Source: Actinomadura rifamycini DSM 43936 (GTDB lineage: Bacteria > Actinomycetota > Actinomycetes > Streptosporangiales > Streptosporangiaceae). Taken from it: DNA of 64,000 bases. This document shows, piece by piece, positions 7,714 through 15,614 of the stretch. A model generated the notes under the pieces. The model was given only the letters and a program-made list of their open reading frames with translations, was not told the DNA's origin and searched no databases. Position numbers and translations under genes: made by a program. The stretch's first letter is position 1. Each line of letters opens with the position of its first letter. The stretch spans positions 62,001 through 126,000 of the forward strand of contig NZ_AULB01000025.1 in assembly GCF_000425065.1 (NCBI RefSeq), given 5' to 3'.

Positions 7714-8304
7714 TTCCCCGGCGCGCGGCGGGAAGATCGCCGCGACCGCGCGGACGACGGCGTCCCGGCGGGCGGACGGCGCCGGATCGGCCGCCGCGCA
7801 CCGGGCGACGGCCGAGAGTTCCCCCTGGTCGAGCCAGGTGTGGGCGATCTGCGACACCAGGGCCAGCACGTCCACCGGATCCCACGAGGCGTCCAGGTCC
7901 CCCGCCTCCTGGGCGCCGCGGATCCGCTCGACCTTGCAGCGGATCGCGTCCCGGTACAGCGCGGAGGCGGGGTCGTCGGAGACGTCGCCGGTCAACTCCA
8001 GCCGCCCCCAGGCGATGAACCGGTACCGGTCGGGGTGCGCCGCGAAGTAGTCGAACAGCTGCCCGGCATAGGCGGGCAGGTCGGCCGGGTCCAGGTGGAC
8101 GGCGTCGGCCGCGGCCGCCAGTTCCCGCGCGGCCACGAAGGCGTACAGCTTCTCCTTGCTGCGGAAGTACGCGTACACGCGTTCCTTGCTCGTCTGGGCG
8201 GCCCTGGCGATCCGGTCGACCCGGGCACCGGCGATCCCGTGCCCGGCGAACTCGGCCCCCGCCGCGGCGACGATCCGGTCACGGGTGGAGTCGGTGCTGG
8301 CCAT
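7705..8304 (-). CDS. TetR-family regulator divergent from aldo/keto reductase
   Basis: This is a 199-residue TetR repressor. The DNA-binding domain TRDRIVAAAGAEFAGHGIAGARVDRIARAAQTSKERVYAYFRSKEKLY fills residues 6-55, and a C-terminal region with the pattern of the TetR_C_35-like group (HPDRYRFIAWGRLE) follows. It is divergently transcribed from the aldo/keto reductase, and the two AACCGAA-type palindromes in between are its likely binding sites. Its 3' end overlaps the operator of the next TetR gene downstream, so the two regulators are physically interlocked. Confidence 0.92.
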   Translation of the reverse strand: MASTDSTRDRIVAAAGAEFAGHGIAGARVDRIARAAQTSKERVYAYFRSKEKLYAFVAARELAAAADAVHLDPADLPAYAGQLFDYFAAHPDRYRFIAWGRLELTGDVSDDPASALYRDAIRCKVERIRGAQEAGDLDASWDPVDVLALVSQIAHTWLDQGELSAVARCAAADPAPSARRDAVVRAVAAIFPPRAGEGS

Positions 8305-8319
8305 GCCGTCAGCCTAGCC

Positions 8320-8384
8320 AACCGAACCGTTCGGTTTGACCGCGCGCCGAGGCACACTAGGCTGGCCATACCGAACGGTTCGGT
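8320..8384. promoter_or_regulatory. Promoter framed by two TetR-type palindromes
   Basis: Palindromes AACCGAA-CCG-TTCGGTT (8320-8336) and ACCGAA-CGG-TTCGGT (8370-8384) flank a plus-strand promoter candidate, TTGACC (8336-8341) and TAGGCT (8358-8363) with a 16-bp spacer. The first palindrome overlaps the -35 box and the second covers the start region, a classic repression layout. Confidence 0.7.
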
Positions 8385-8406
8385 TCGTCCTCGGGAGGGA
8401 ACCACC

Positions 8407-9369
8407 ATGCAGCAGCGCACTCTGGGCCGCCAGGGCCTGGTCGCTTCGGCCATCGGCTACGGCGCGATGGGCATCTCGCTCGGCTACGGCCCCGGCGACG
8501 ACGCCGAGGGCGCCGCCGCCATCCGGCGCGCCCGCGAGCTGGGCGTCACCCACTTCGACACCGCCGAACTGTACGGCTGGGGCGCCAACGAGAAGATCGT
8601 CGGACGGACCGTCGCCCCCTTCCGCGACGAAATCACCATCGCGACCAAGTTCGGCTTCACCCGCGAGATGGGCACCGACTCGCGCCCCGACCACATCCGC
8701 GACGTCCTCGACAACAGCCTGCGCTACCTCGGCGTCGACCACGTCGACGTCCTCTACCAGCACCGCGTCGACCCGGACGTGCCCATCGAGGACGTCGCCG
8801 GAACCGTCAAGGAACTCATCGAAGCGGGCAAGGTCAAGTACTTCGGGCTCTCCGAGGCCGGGCCGCAGACCATCCGCCGCGCCCACAGCGTCCAGCCCGT
8901 CTCGGTCCTGCAGACCGAGTACTCCCTGTTCGAGCGCGACGTCGAAGAGCTCTTCCCCGTCCTGCGCGAACTCGGCATCGGCTTCGTCGCCTACTCCCCG
9001 CTCGGCCGCGGCTTCATCACCGGCACCGCCAAGCCCGCCGGCGAGTACGACCCGACCGACATGCGCAACCACGACCCCCGCTGGCAGCCCGGCAACTACG
9101 AGAAGAACCTCGACGCCGTCCGCCGCTTCACCGACCTCGCCGCGGCCAAGGACGCCACCGTCGCCCAGCTCGCCATCGCCTGGCTCCTCGCCCAGGGCGA
9201 CGACATCGTGCCGATCCCCGGAACCCGCAGCCCCGCCCGGGTGGAGGAGAACACCGCCGCCGCCGACCTCCGGCTCACCCCGGCCGACCTGGACGCCATC
9301 GCCGAGATCCTGCCCACCGGCGGCTTCGGGGCCCGCTACGCCGGCGGCGCCGTCCCCACCTGGATCTGA
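8407..9369 (+). CDS. Aldo/keto reductase
   Basis: This 320-residue NADPH-dependent reductase has the (alpha/beta)8 fold of the AKR13-like bacterial group. The catalytic tetrad is visible as Asp and Tyr in FDTAELYGWG, Lys in IATKFGF and His in DVLYQHRVD. IPGTRSPARVEEN near residue 275 binds the cofactor phosphate. Length is normal. It has a GGGAGG site before its ATG, is controlled by the divergent TetR gene, and is followed after one base by the SUKH-like gene. It probably detoxifies reactive aldehydes or ketones; the substrate is inference. Confidence 0.93.
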   Translation: MQQRTLGRQGLVASAIGYGAMGISLGYGPGDDAEGAAAIRRARELGVTHFDTAELYGWGANEKIVGRTVAPFRDEITIATKFGFTREMGTDSRPDHIRDVLDNSLRYLGVDHVDVLYQHRVDPDVPIEDVAGTVKELIEAGKVKYFGLSEAGPQTIRRAHSVQPVSVLQTEYSLFERDVEELFPVLRELGIGFVAYSPLGRGFITGTAKPAGEYDPTDMRNHDPRWQPGNYEKNLDAVRRFTDLAAAKDATVAQLAIAWLLAQGDDIVPIPGTRSPARVEENTAAADLRLTPADLDAIAEILPTGGFGARYAGGAVPTWI

Positions 9370-9370
9370 C

Positions 9371-9865
9371 ATGGGCTTCATGGCCGACCTGGCCGGGCCG
9401 CTGATCCGCCGCGGCCTCGTCCGCCCCGACGACCTGGACGGCTGCACCGCCGGCGAGATCGAAGCGCTGATGGCCGCGCAGGGCGTCACCGCGCTCCCCG
9501 CCCTCTACCGGGAGTTCCTGGAGTTCGGCGGCCGCACCCCCTACTGGCTCGCCCGCTACGAGTGGGACTACACCTGGCTGCTGGAAGAAGCCAAGGACAC
9601 CGCCCGAGAGATCGTCGTCGACGACGGGCTCGACTGGGCGTCCTTCGCCGACACGTTCGTCTTCCAGACCCACCAGGGATACCTGTTCTTCTACTTCCGC
9701 GCCGAAGACCTGACCCTGCCGGACCCGCCCTACTGGGTGTACCGGCAGGGAGGCGAGGTCACCGGCGGCGAGCCGTTCAGCCGGTTCCTCCAGGACTTCG
9801 CCGACGCGCTCCCCCGCCTCGCCGCCGGGCGCACGCGCCCCGGCGACGGACAGGCCCCCGCCTGA
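9371..9865 (+). CDS. SMI1/KNR4 (SUKH)-like protein
   Basis: This 164-residue protein carries the SUKH signature: an acidic helix pair followed by LPALYREFLEFGGRTP at about 36-51, then an aromatic-rich strand set ending in GYLFFYFRAEDLTLPDPPYWVY. SUKH proteins often serve as immunity factors against toxins in contact-dependent systems, but no toxin gene is adjacent. The ATG lies one base after the aldo/keto reductase stop, so it is cotranscribed and coupled to it. Whether it is an immunity protein or a solitary domestic SUKH protein is open. Confidence 0.7.
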   Translation: MGFMADLAGPLIRRGLVRPDDLDGCTAGEIEALMAAQGVTALPALYREFLEFGGRTPYWLARYEWDYTWLLEEAKDTAREIVVDDGLDWASFADTFVFQTHQGYLFFYFRAEDLTLPDPPYWVYRQGGEVTGGEPFSRFLQDFADALPRLAAGRTRPGDGQAPA

Positions 9866-9877
9866 CCGGCCGGCCGG

Positions 9878-10840
9878 TCAGGCGAACTCGGGCGCCATGG
9901 CGGCGGCCATCTTCAGGTGCGGGGCCGCCCGGTCCGCCTCGCCCTGGCGCTGGAGGGTGCGGCCCAGCAGGAGCCGCGCGTAGGCGTCGTCCGGCGCGTC
10001 GGCGATCAGCCGCTCCAGCACGCCGCGGGCGCGGGCCAGCTGGGCCGAGTGGAAGTAGGCGCGGGCCGCGACCCGGCGGACGTTCAGGTCGTCGCCGTGC
10101 CCGTCCAGCAGGGGCTTCAGCAGGACCAGCGCGCCGAGCGGGTCGCGCCGGTCCAGCAGGGACTCGGCCCAGCGCAGCCGCCGCACCTCCGCGGGCATCT
10201 CGCGGCCGCGGTCTCCGCCGGCGAGGAAGCCGACGATCGCCTCCGGCGGCTGGGCGCCCGCCAGCGCCCGGTCGCCGACCACGATCGTCGGCGACGTCGC
10301 GATGCCCCTCGCCTTGCCGACCAGGAGGAGTTCCCGCACCTCGCGGTCCCCGGCGCCGGTGCCGAGCAACGCGGCCCCCTCGGCGAATCCCGACCGGACG
10401 GCGACGTCCCCGAGGAGGCGGCGGTCGCTGATGTCGGCGCCCTCGATGAAATGCGCCCTCATCACCTGCTCGGCGACCTCGTTCTGCAGCGCGGTGCCGC
10501 CGTGCTCCAGCGCCAGGTGCAGCAGCCGGTGCGCGCCGTGGCTGTCGGCGCGCCAGGCCGCCCCCCACCGCGGCCCCAGCCCTTCGTCCGCCGCGATCCG
10601 GGAGACGCGGATCCGGTTCTCCGCCGGCGTCAGACCCGGCGCGCACTGCCGGAGGGCGCCGTCGACCATCGGGTCGCGCAAGGCTTCCTCAAGGGGAACC
10701 GCCCGGTCGGGCGTGGTCGGGTCGATCCTGAAGGGACGCCAGACCACCTCCGCCTCGGCGCCGTCCAGCGCCTTCTCCAGGCGCCGCTTGCCGATGAACG
10801 CCCACGCGCAGACCACGTCCGCCCAGATCTCGATTCGCAT
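9878..10840 (-). CDS. DsbA-like (FrnE-type) thiol protein with C-terminal TPR region
   Basis: Residues 1-210 follow the DsbA-like/FrnE group of the thioredoxin fold: the start MRIEIWADVVCAWAFIGKRRLEKAL, the insertion with HRLLHLALEHG, and the cis-Pro region ATSPTIVVGDRALAGAQPPEAI. The usual CPWC active site is here C11-A-W-A14, so the second cysteine is missing. Residues 225-320 are alpha-helical repeats of the TPR type (LLKPLLDGHGDDLNVRR..., VLERLIADAPDDAYARLLLGRTLQRQGEADRAAPHLKMA). It is divergent from a TetR gene across a 50-bp palindrome. It is more likely a glutathione/mycothiol-type transferase or a mixed-disulfide reductase than a true disulfide oxidase; that is inference. Confidence 0.8.
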   Translation of the reverse strand: MRIEIWADVVCAWAFIGKRRLEKALDGAEAEVVWRPFRIDPTTPDRAVPLEEALRDPMVDGALRQCAPGLTPAENRIRVSRIAADEGLGPRWGAAWRADSHGAHRLLHLALEHGGTALQNEVAEQVMRAHFIEGADISDRRLLGDVAVRSGFAEGAALLGTGAGDREVRELLLVGKARGIATSPTIVVGDRALAGAQPPEAIVGFLAGGDRGREMPAEVRRLRWAESLLDRRDPLGALVLLKPLLDGHGDDLNVRRVAARAYFHSAQLARARGVLERLIADAPDDAYARLLLGRTLQRQGEADRAAPHLKMAAAMAPEFA

Positions 10841-10847
10841 GCCGAGG

Positions 10848-10897
10848 ACACTAACCGACATCTGTCGATTAGTAAATCGACAGATGTCGGTTAGTGT
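10848..10897. promoter_or_regulatory. 50-bp perfect palindrome between divergent genes
   Basis: Two exact 23-bp arms (10848-10870 and 10875-10897) flank AGTA. Each arm contains CGACATCTGTCG, itself a near-palindrome, so the site can present two TetR dimer sites. It fills almost the whole gap between the DsbA-like start (10840) and the TetR start (10904). Confidence 0.85.
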
Positions 10898-10903
10898 GGC
10901 GGC

Positions 10904-11461
10904 ATGAACCCGGACGACCCTCGCGCCGTCCGCAGCCGCGCCCGGCTGCGGACGGCGATCCTGGACCTGGCCGCGGCCAAGGAGACCACCGCGATCACCA
11001 TGGCGGAAGTCGCCAGGCACGCCGGCGTGAACCGGGCCACCGTCTACCAGCACTTCCCCGACGTGAACGCGCTGGTGACCGACGCCATGGAGGACGCGCT
11101 GGCCCACGTGGCGCGCGCGGCGGCGCTCTGCCCCCTCGACGCGCCCCGGGACGACGTGCCGCCACCGCTCCGCGCGCTGTTCCAGCACGTCTCCGACAAC
11201 GCGGCCCTGTATCGGCGCATGCTGGGCAGCCGGGGAAGCGCGCTGTTCGCCGCGCGCATGCGGGCACGGCTGACCAGCGAACTGGCGGCCTCGTTCCGGG
11301 ACGGGCGCCGCCCCGCCGGGGTCGACGACGTGCCGGCCGGGGTGCATGCCGCGTACCTGGCGGGCGCCCTGATCGGCGTGCTCGCCACCTGGGTCGACGA
11401 CGACGCCCCCGCGCCGGTCGAGGAGACCGCCCTGGCTTTCTGGCGCCTGTTCCGGAACTGA
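10904..11461 (+). CDS. TetR-family regulator divergent from DsbA-like gene
   Basis: This is a 185-residue TetR protein. Residues 10-57 form the HTH domain, with ITMAEVARHAGVNRATVYQHFPDVNAL as the recognition segment. The remainder is a helical ligand-binding domain ending in ALAFWRLFRN. Its ATG is 7 bp after the 50-bp palindrome, which must be its operator and also covers the DsbA-like promoter. The ligand is unknown. Its stop is 28 bp from the end of dnaB, which is convergent. Confidence 0.92.
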   Translation: MNPDDPRAVRSRARLRTAILDLAAAKETTAITMAEVARHAGVNRATVYQHFPDVNALVTDAMEDALAHVARAAALCPLDAPRDDVPPPLRALFQHVSDNAALYRRMLGSRGSALFAARMRARLTSELAASFRDGRRPAGVDDVPAGVHAAYLAGALIGVLATWVDDDAPAPVEETALAFWRLFRN

Positions 11462-11489
11462 CCCCGGACCCTCGTGCCCGCCCCGTCCG

Positions 11490-13661
11490 CTACTGGGCCA
11501 TGTCGACGAACCGGCTGTAGTGCCCCTGGAACGCGACGGTCACGGTCGCGGTCGGGCCGTTGCGGTGCTTGGCGACGATCAGGTCGGCCTCACCGGCCCG
11601 CGGCGACTCCTTCTCGTACGCGTCCTCCCGATGCAGCAGGATCACCATGTCCGCATCCTGCTCGATACTGCCCGATTCGCGAAGGTCGGACACCATGGGC
11701 TTTTTGTCTGTTCGCTGTTCGGGGCCTCGGTTGAGCTGCGACAGCGCGATGACGGGGACGCCGAGTTCCTTCGCGAGCAGCTTCAGCGACCGGGAGAACT
11801 CCGACACCTCGACCTGGCGGCTCTCCACCCGCTTCCCGGACGTCATCAGCTGCAGGTAGTCGATGATCACCAGGCGCAGGTCGTGCTGCTGCTTCAGCCG
11901 CCGGCACTTCGCCCGGATCTCCATCATCGACATGTTGGGGGAGTCGTCGATGAACAGGGGCGCCTCCGCGACCTCGCTCATCCGCCGCGCGAGCCGCGTC
12001 CAGTCCTCGTCCTGCATCGTGCCGGACCGCATCGCGTGCAGCGCCACCCGCGCCTCCGCCGACAGCAGCCGCATCGTGATCTCGTTGCGGCCCATCTCCA
12101 GGCTGAAGAACGCCGAGGTCAGCCCGTGCTTGATCGACGCCGCCCGCGCGAAGTCGAGCGCGAGCGTCGAGTTGTGGGTCGGGATGCACGAGCGCCCCGC
12201 CAGGTACATGTGGTCGTCGTTGTCGACCTGGACGCACCGCACCGGCACGCTCGCCACCGGACGGACGTCGACGATGTGCCGCTCCCGCGCGTCGTCGAGG
12301 ACGATCCGGTGGGTGCGGCCGTCGCCGGCGGGTTCGACGGCGGCGCGCCTGCCGAGGGTCAGGAGGAGTTCGCGGACGGCCTGCGCGAGGACCTCGTCCG
12401 CGAGCGTCAACCGGACGCGGCCGTCCGCCCCGGTGGTCGCCGCCGTGTCGAGGAGGCCGTCCAGCAGGGCCAGGCGCTGCCGGACGGACGCGCGCAGGCA
12501 CACGTCCGGGAGGTGCGGCGCGCGGCCGGCGCCGAGGCGGAGGCCGAGGAGGTAGGGGTCGGCGGGGAGGTCGGCTTCGGGGAGGTCGAAGGGCGCGGCG
12601 ACCTCGACCGCGTGGTTCCGCGTGCCGTGGCGGAGCGTCGCGAAGATCTCCGCCGTCGTCCGGACGGCGCGGCCGCCGGTCTCGGCGGCCGCCGGGGACG
12701 TGCACCGGTGGGCGGCCGTCAGCATGGCCGTCGTGGTCCTCCTGCCCTGGCCCGCCGGGCGGAGGTGCCCGGGCGGAGCGGTGGTGCGCCACTGGTGTCC
12801 GGCGTCGGCGACGATGACCTCGCCGTCGGAGAACTCGACCTCGTAGCAGGGGCGGTCGCGCATCACGTCGGTGGCGGCGACGACGCGGGTCGGCTCGCCG
12901 TCGGCGCCGATCAGGCGGTCGCCGACCCGGACCTCGCCCATCGTCGTCCAGCCCGTGGGGGTCGGCAGCGGTGTGTCCAGCCCGAGCGCCTTGCCCATCG
13001 CGGGACGGGCGGCGACGACGATCATCTGGCCCGGGTGGAGGCCGTTGGTGAGGGCGTCGAGGTCGGCGAAGCCGGTGGGGGTGCCGACCATCTGGCCGCC
13101 GCGGCTGCCGATCGCCTCGATCTCGTCCAGCGCGCCGGGCATGATCTCGCTGAGCGGCACGTAGTCCTCGCCGGCGCGCTTCTCGGCGATGGCGAAGACC
13201 TCGGCCTGGGCGCGGTCGAGGACCTCGTCGGCGTCGGCGCCGTCGGCGGCGTAGCCCATCTGGACGATGCGGGTGCCGGTCTCGACGAGGCGGCGCAGCA
13301 CCGCGCGCTCGTGGACGATCTTGGCGTAGTAGCCCGCGTTGGCGGCGGTGGGCACCGAGGAGATCAGCGTGTGCAGGTAGGGGGCGCCGCCGATGCGGTT
13401 GATCTCGCCGTTCTTGGTCAGCTCGCCCGAGACGGTGACGGCGTCGGCGGGGTCGCCGCGGCCGTAGAGGTCGAGGACGACGTCGTAGATGATCTGATGC
13501 GCGGGGCGGTAGAAGTCGGAGGTGCGCAGGACCTCGATGACCTCGGCGATGGCGTCCTGGGAGAGGAGCATGCCGCCGAGGACGCCCTGTTCGGCGGCGA
13601 TGTCGTGCGGGGGAGTGCGTTCGAACTCCTGCTCATGAGGCCCGATGTCGGACACGCTCAC
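11490..13661 (-). CDS. dnaB: Replicative DNA helicase DnaB (intein-containing precursor)
   Basis: The 723-residue precursor yields a 450-residue helicase after removal of a 273-residue intein. The N-terminal domain (about 15-125) and the RecA-like C-terminal domain are complete. Walker A is split as AARPAMGK (217-224) and STLALD after the intein; Walker B is LVIIDYLQLM, motif H3 LSQLNR, and AKHRNGPT near the end provides the arginine finger region. DnaB is the hexameric fork helicase, loaded at oriC through DnaA. GTG at 13661 follows AGGGGG and gives the normal N-terminus. Upstream lie three DnaA boxes. Splicing must occur for function, because the intein destroys the P-loop. Confidence 0.95.
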   Translation of the reverse strand: MSVSDIGPHEQEFERTPPHDIAAEQGVLGGMLLSQDAIAEVIEVLRTSDFYRPAHQIIYDVVLDLYGRGDPADAVTVSGELTKNGEINRIGGAPYLHTLISSVPTAANAGYYAKIVHERAVLRRLVETGTRIVQMGYAADGADADEVLDRAQAEVFAIAEKRAGEDYVPLSEIMPGALDEIEAIGSRGGQMVGTPTGFADLDALTNGLHPGQMIVVAARPAMGKALGLDTPLPTPTGWTTMGEVRVGDRLIGADGEPTRVVAATDVMRDRPCYEVEFSDGEVIVADAGHQWRTTAPPGHLRPAGQGRRTTTAMLTAAHRCTSPAAAETGGRAVRTTAEIFATLRHGTRNHAVEVAAPFDLPEADLPADPYLLGLRLGAGRAPHLPDVCLRASVRQRLALLDGLLDTAATTGADGRVRLTLADEVLAQAVRELLLTLGRRAAVEPAGDGRTHRIVLDDARERHIVDVRPVASVPVRCVQVDNDDHMYLAGRSCIPTHNSTLALDFARAASIKHGLTSAFFSLEMGRNEITMRLLSAEARVALHAMRSGTMQDEDWTRLARRMSEVAEAPLFIDDSPNMSMMEIRAKCRRLKQQHDLRLVIIDYLQLMTSGKRVESRQVEVSEFSRSLKLLAKELGVPVIALSQLNRGPEQRTDKKPMVSDLRESGSIEQDADMVILLHREDAYEKESPRAGEADLIVAKHRNGPTATVTVAFQGHYSRFVDMAQ
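12171..12989 (-). other. DnaB intein, class 3 type, with decayed homing endonuclease
   Basis: Residues 225-497 of the precursor (273 residues) interrupt GK|ST in the P-loop. The intein starts with Ala, so the usual Cys/Ser1 nucleophile is absent, and ends THN before Ser+1. A Trp two residues after the block B His (HQW, intein Trp67), a block F Cys (VRCVQVD, Cys252) and a block G Thr (PTHN, Thr271) make up the WCT triad that defines class 3 inteins, which splice through the block F cysteine. Between the splicing blocks are remnants of both LAGLIDADG motifs: PYLLGLRLGAG (145-155), where the usual LGDG aspartate is Ala, and LLDGLLDTAATTG (about 175-187). They are too close together for a working nuclease. 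Confidence 0.9.
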
Positions 13662-13995
13662 GGCTGCACCCCCTTCATCTCGGACGGCGGCGGCCCCGTC
13701 CGCGCGACGCCCGTGCGTCTCAGGTCTATCCGAGGCGTCGGACATTCTCCCGAGCGCGGCGGGCCGGGAGCAAAGCGGCCTGTGGACAACTCTGTGGACA
13801 ACCTGTGCAAACACGCCGTGGAGCTTGTGCACGACCTGTGGACAACTCTGGGGAAAGTTCTCGACAAGATCGCCTGGCGAGTCGCTGACCAGGCATGACG
13901 TCATCCACCGGGTGTGGGGGAAAGAAAGTCGGCCGGGAAGTCCGAGGTAAGGGGTGAAAGCCGTTTCGCCGGTTACAGCCTGGTAGGTTTCAGCG
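13662..13995. promoter_or_regulatory. dnaB/MATE intergenic region with three exact DnaA boxes
   Basis: TGTGGACAA, the complement of the actinobacterial DnaA box TTGTCCACA, occurs at 13781-13789, 13793-13801 and 13837-13845; TGTGCAAAC at 13804-13812 is a weaker relative. All point the same way, 120-185 bp upstream of the dnaB start. The rest of the 334 bp contains the divergent MATE promoter region; no gene is seen. Confidence 0.8.
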
Positions 13996-15324
13996 GTGAC
14001 GAACCCCCGCCGCCGCTTCCTGACCGCACAGGACCGCGAGATCCTGCGGCTCGCCGTGCCGGCGTTCGGCGCCCTCGTCGCCGAACCGCTGTTCCTGCTG
14101 TCGGACAGCGCCATCATCGGGCATCTCGGCACCCACCAGCTCGGCGGGCTCGGGGTGGCGGGGCAGGCGCTGAGCACCCTGGTCTACCTGTGCGTGTTCC
14201 TCGCGTACGGGACGACCGCGGGCGTCGCGCGCCAGGTGGGCGCCGGGGACCTGCGGGCCGCGATCCGGCAGGGCATCGACGGGATGTGGCTCGCCCTCGC
14301 GATCGGCGCGGTGATCGTCGCCGCGGCGTGGTCGCTGGTCCCGGGGATCGTGGACGCCTTCGGGGCCTCGCCCGACGTGGCCCCGTACGCGGAGACGTAC
14401 CTGCGGGTGAGCCTGTTCGGCATCCCCTCGATGCTCGTGGTCCTCGCCGGGACGGGCGTCCTGCGGGGGCTGCAGGACACGCGGACGCCGCTGCTCGTGG
14501 CCGTCGGGGGGTTCGGCGCGAACCTCGTGCTCAACGTGCTGTTCGTGATCGTCCTGGAGTGGGGGATCGCGGGCTCGGCGTGGGGGACGGTGATCGCGCA
14601 GACGGCGAGCGCGGCCGTCTACGTCGCGGTGGTGCTGCGGGGCGCGCGGCGGCACGGGGCGCCGGTGCGGCCGGACGCCGCGGGGCTGCGGACGGCGGCG
14701 ACCGCGGGGGTCGGGCTGCTGCTGCGGACGGCGGCGCTGCGGGTGGTGCTCATCGTCGGGACGTCGATCGCGGCGCGGATGGGCGACGCGGAGATCGCGG
14801 CCTACCAGGTCGGGTTCCAGGTGTGGACGCTGCTGGCGTTCGCGCTCGACGCCATCGCCATCGCGGGGCAGGCGATCACCGGGCGGTACCTGGGGGCGTC
14901 GGACGTCGCGGGGACGCGGGCGGTCACCCGGCGGATGGTGGGGTGGGGCGTCGTCTGCGGGGTGCTGTTCGGCGTGCTGATCCTCGCGGCGCGGCCGCTG
15001 CTGCCGGGGCTGTTCACCGGCGACGACGCCGTGCGGGACCTATTGCTCGCGTCGTTGCTGCTGGTCGCGCTGCTGCAGCCGGTCGCGGGCGTGGTGTTCG
15101 TGCTGGACGGCATCCTGATCGGCGCGGGCGACGGCGCGTACCTCGCGGTGACGACGCTCGCCGCGACGCTGGTGTTCCTGCCCGCGGCGCTCGTCGCGTA
15201 CTGGACGGGCGCGGGGCTCGTCGGGCTGTGGATCGCGATCGGGCTGTGGATGGCCACGCGGATGCTCACGCTCGGCCTGCGGGCGCGCGGCGACCGCTGG
15301 ATGGTGACCGGCGCCGTCCGCTGA
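13996..15324 (+). CDS. MATE-family efflux transporter (DinF-like)
   Basis: This 442-residue multidrug/toxin extrusion protein has twelve predicted transmembrane segments in two six-helix halves. The first helix region ILRLAVPAFGALVAEPLFLLSDSAIIGHLG and the matching second-half LRVVLIVGTSIAARMGDAEIAAYQVGFQVW are hallmarks of the DinF branch, which exports cationic drugs or envelope precursors using H+ or Na+. It starts with GTG. Its position between rpsF-rplI and dnaB genes resembles that in other actinomycetes, so it is not a recent insertion. Confidence 0.93.
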   Translation: MTNPRRRFLTAQDREILRLAVPAFGALVAEPLFLLSDSAIIGHLGTHQLGGLGVAGQALSTLVYLCVFLAYGTTAGVARQVGAGDLRAAIRQGIDGMWLALAIGAVIVAAAWSLVPGIVDAFGASPDVAPYAETYLRVSLFGIPSMLVVLAGTGVLRGLQDTRTPLLVAVGGFGANLVLNVLFVIVLEWGIAGSAWGTVIAQTASAAVYVAVVLRGARRHGAPVRPDAAGLRTAATAGVGLLLRTAALRVVLIVGTSIAARMGDAEIAAYQVGFQVWTLLAFALDAIAIAGQAITGRYLGASDVAGTRAVTRRMVGWGVVCGVLFGVLILAARPLLPGLFTGDDAVRDLLLASLLLVALLQPVAGVVFVLDGILIGAGDGAYLAVTTLAATLVFLPAALVAYWTGAGLVGLWIAIGLWMATRMLTLGLRARGDRWMVTGAVR

Positions 15325-15410
15325 GCTACGCGGAGTCACGTTACGTGTTCGAAAGTGTGCGTATCGAATCGGCAAAGCACACACGCCCCATGCTCCACGC
15401 TCACTACTAT

Positions 15411-15426
15411 TCGAACATGTGTTCTA
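15411..15426. promoter_or_regulatory. LexA-type SOS box overlapping a start codon
   Basis: TCGAAC-ATGT-GTTCTA matches the actinobacterial LexA consensus TCGAAC-N4-GTTCGA at 11 of 12 conserved positions. The ATG of the following small gene lies in its spacer, so LexA bound here would block both transcription and access to the start. Confidence 0.6.
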
Positions 15427-15605
15427 CGGACGGCGAGCGGTTGGCCCGGCTGGCGCAGGCGATCGACGACCTGGCGGCGGAGGGCCTGGCCGAGCTGCCT
15501 CCGGAGACGCTGGTGGAGCGGGTCGCGGGCATCTGGTCGCTGGTGGAGGAACTCGATCCGGAGATCGCCCGCCGCCGCTCCGGCTACACCGCCCGCGACA
15601 CGTGA
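15417..15605 (+). CDS. Small protein with LexA-type box, DUF222-like N-terminus
   Basis: This is a 62-residue acidic helical protein: a run of LARLAQAIDDLAAEGLAELPPETLVERVAGIWSLVEELDPEIA. That helix-turn-helix-like rhythm resembles the start of the DUF222/13E12 HNH-endonuclease family, whose mycobacterial members are LexA-regulated; the remainder of that family is missing, so this would be a miniature or a remnant. I cannot confirm the homology by eye. Codon use is native. It ends 9 bp before the convergent amidase gene. Alternatively it is an unrelated small coiled-coil protein. Confidence 0.6.
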   Translation: MCSTDGERLARLAQAIDDLAAEGLAELPPETLVERVAGIWSLVEELDPEIARRRSGYTARDT

Positions 15606-15614
15606 CGGGCGCGC

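Noticed and set aside
13804..13812. Fourth DnaA box upstream of dnaB
   Set aside because: TGTGCAAAC differs from the box at too many positions; kept only as a weak relative.
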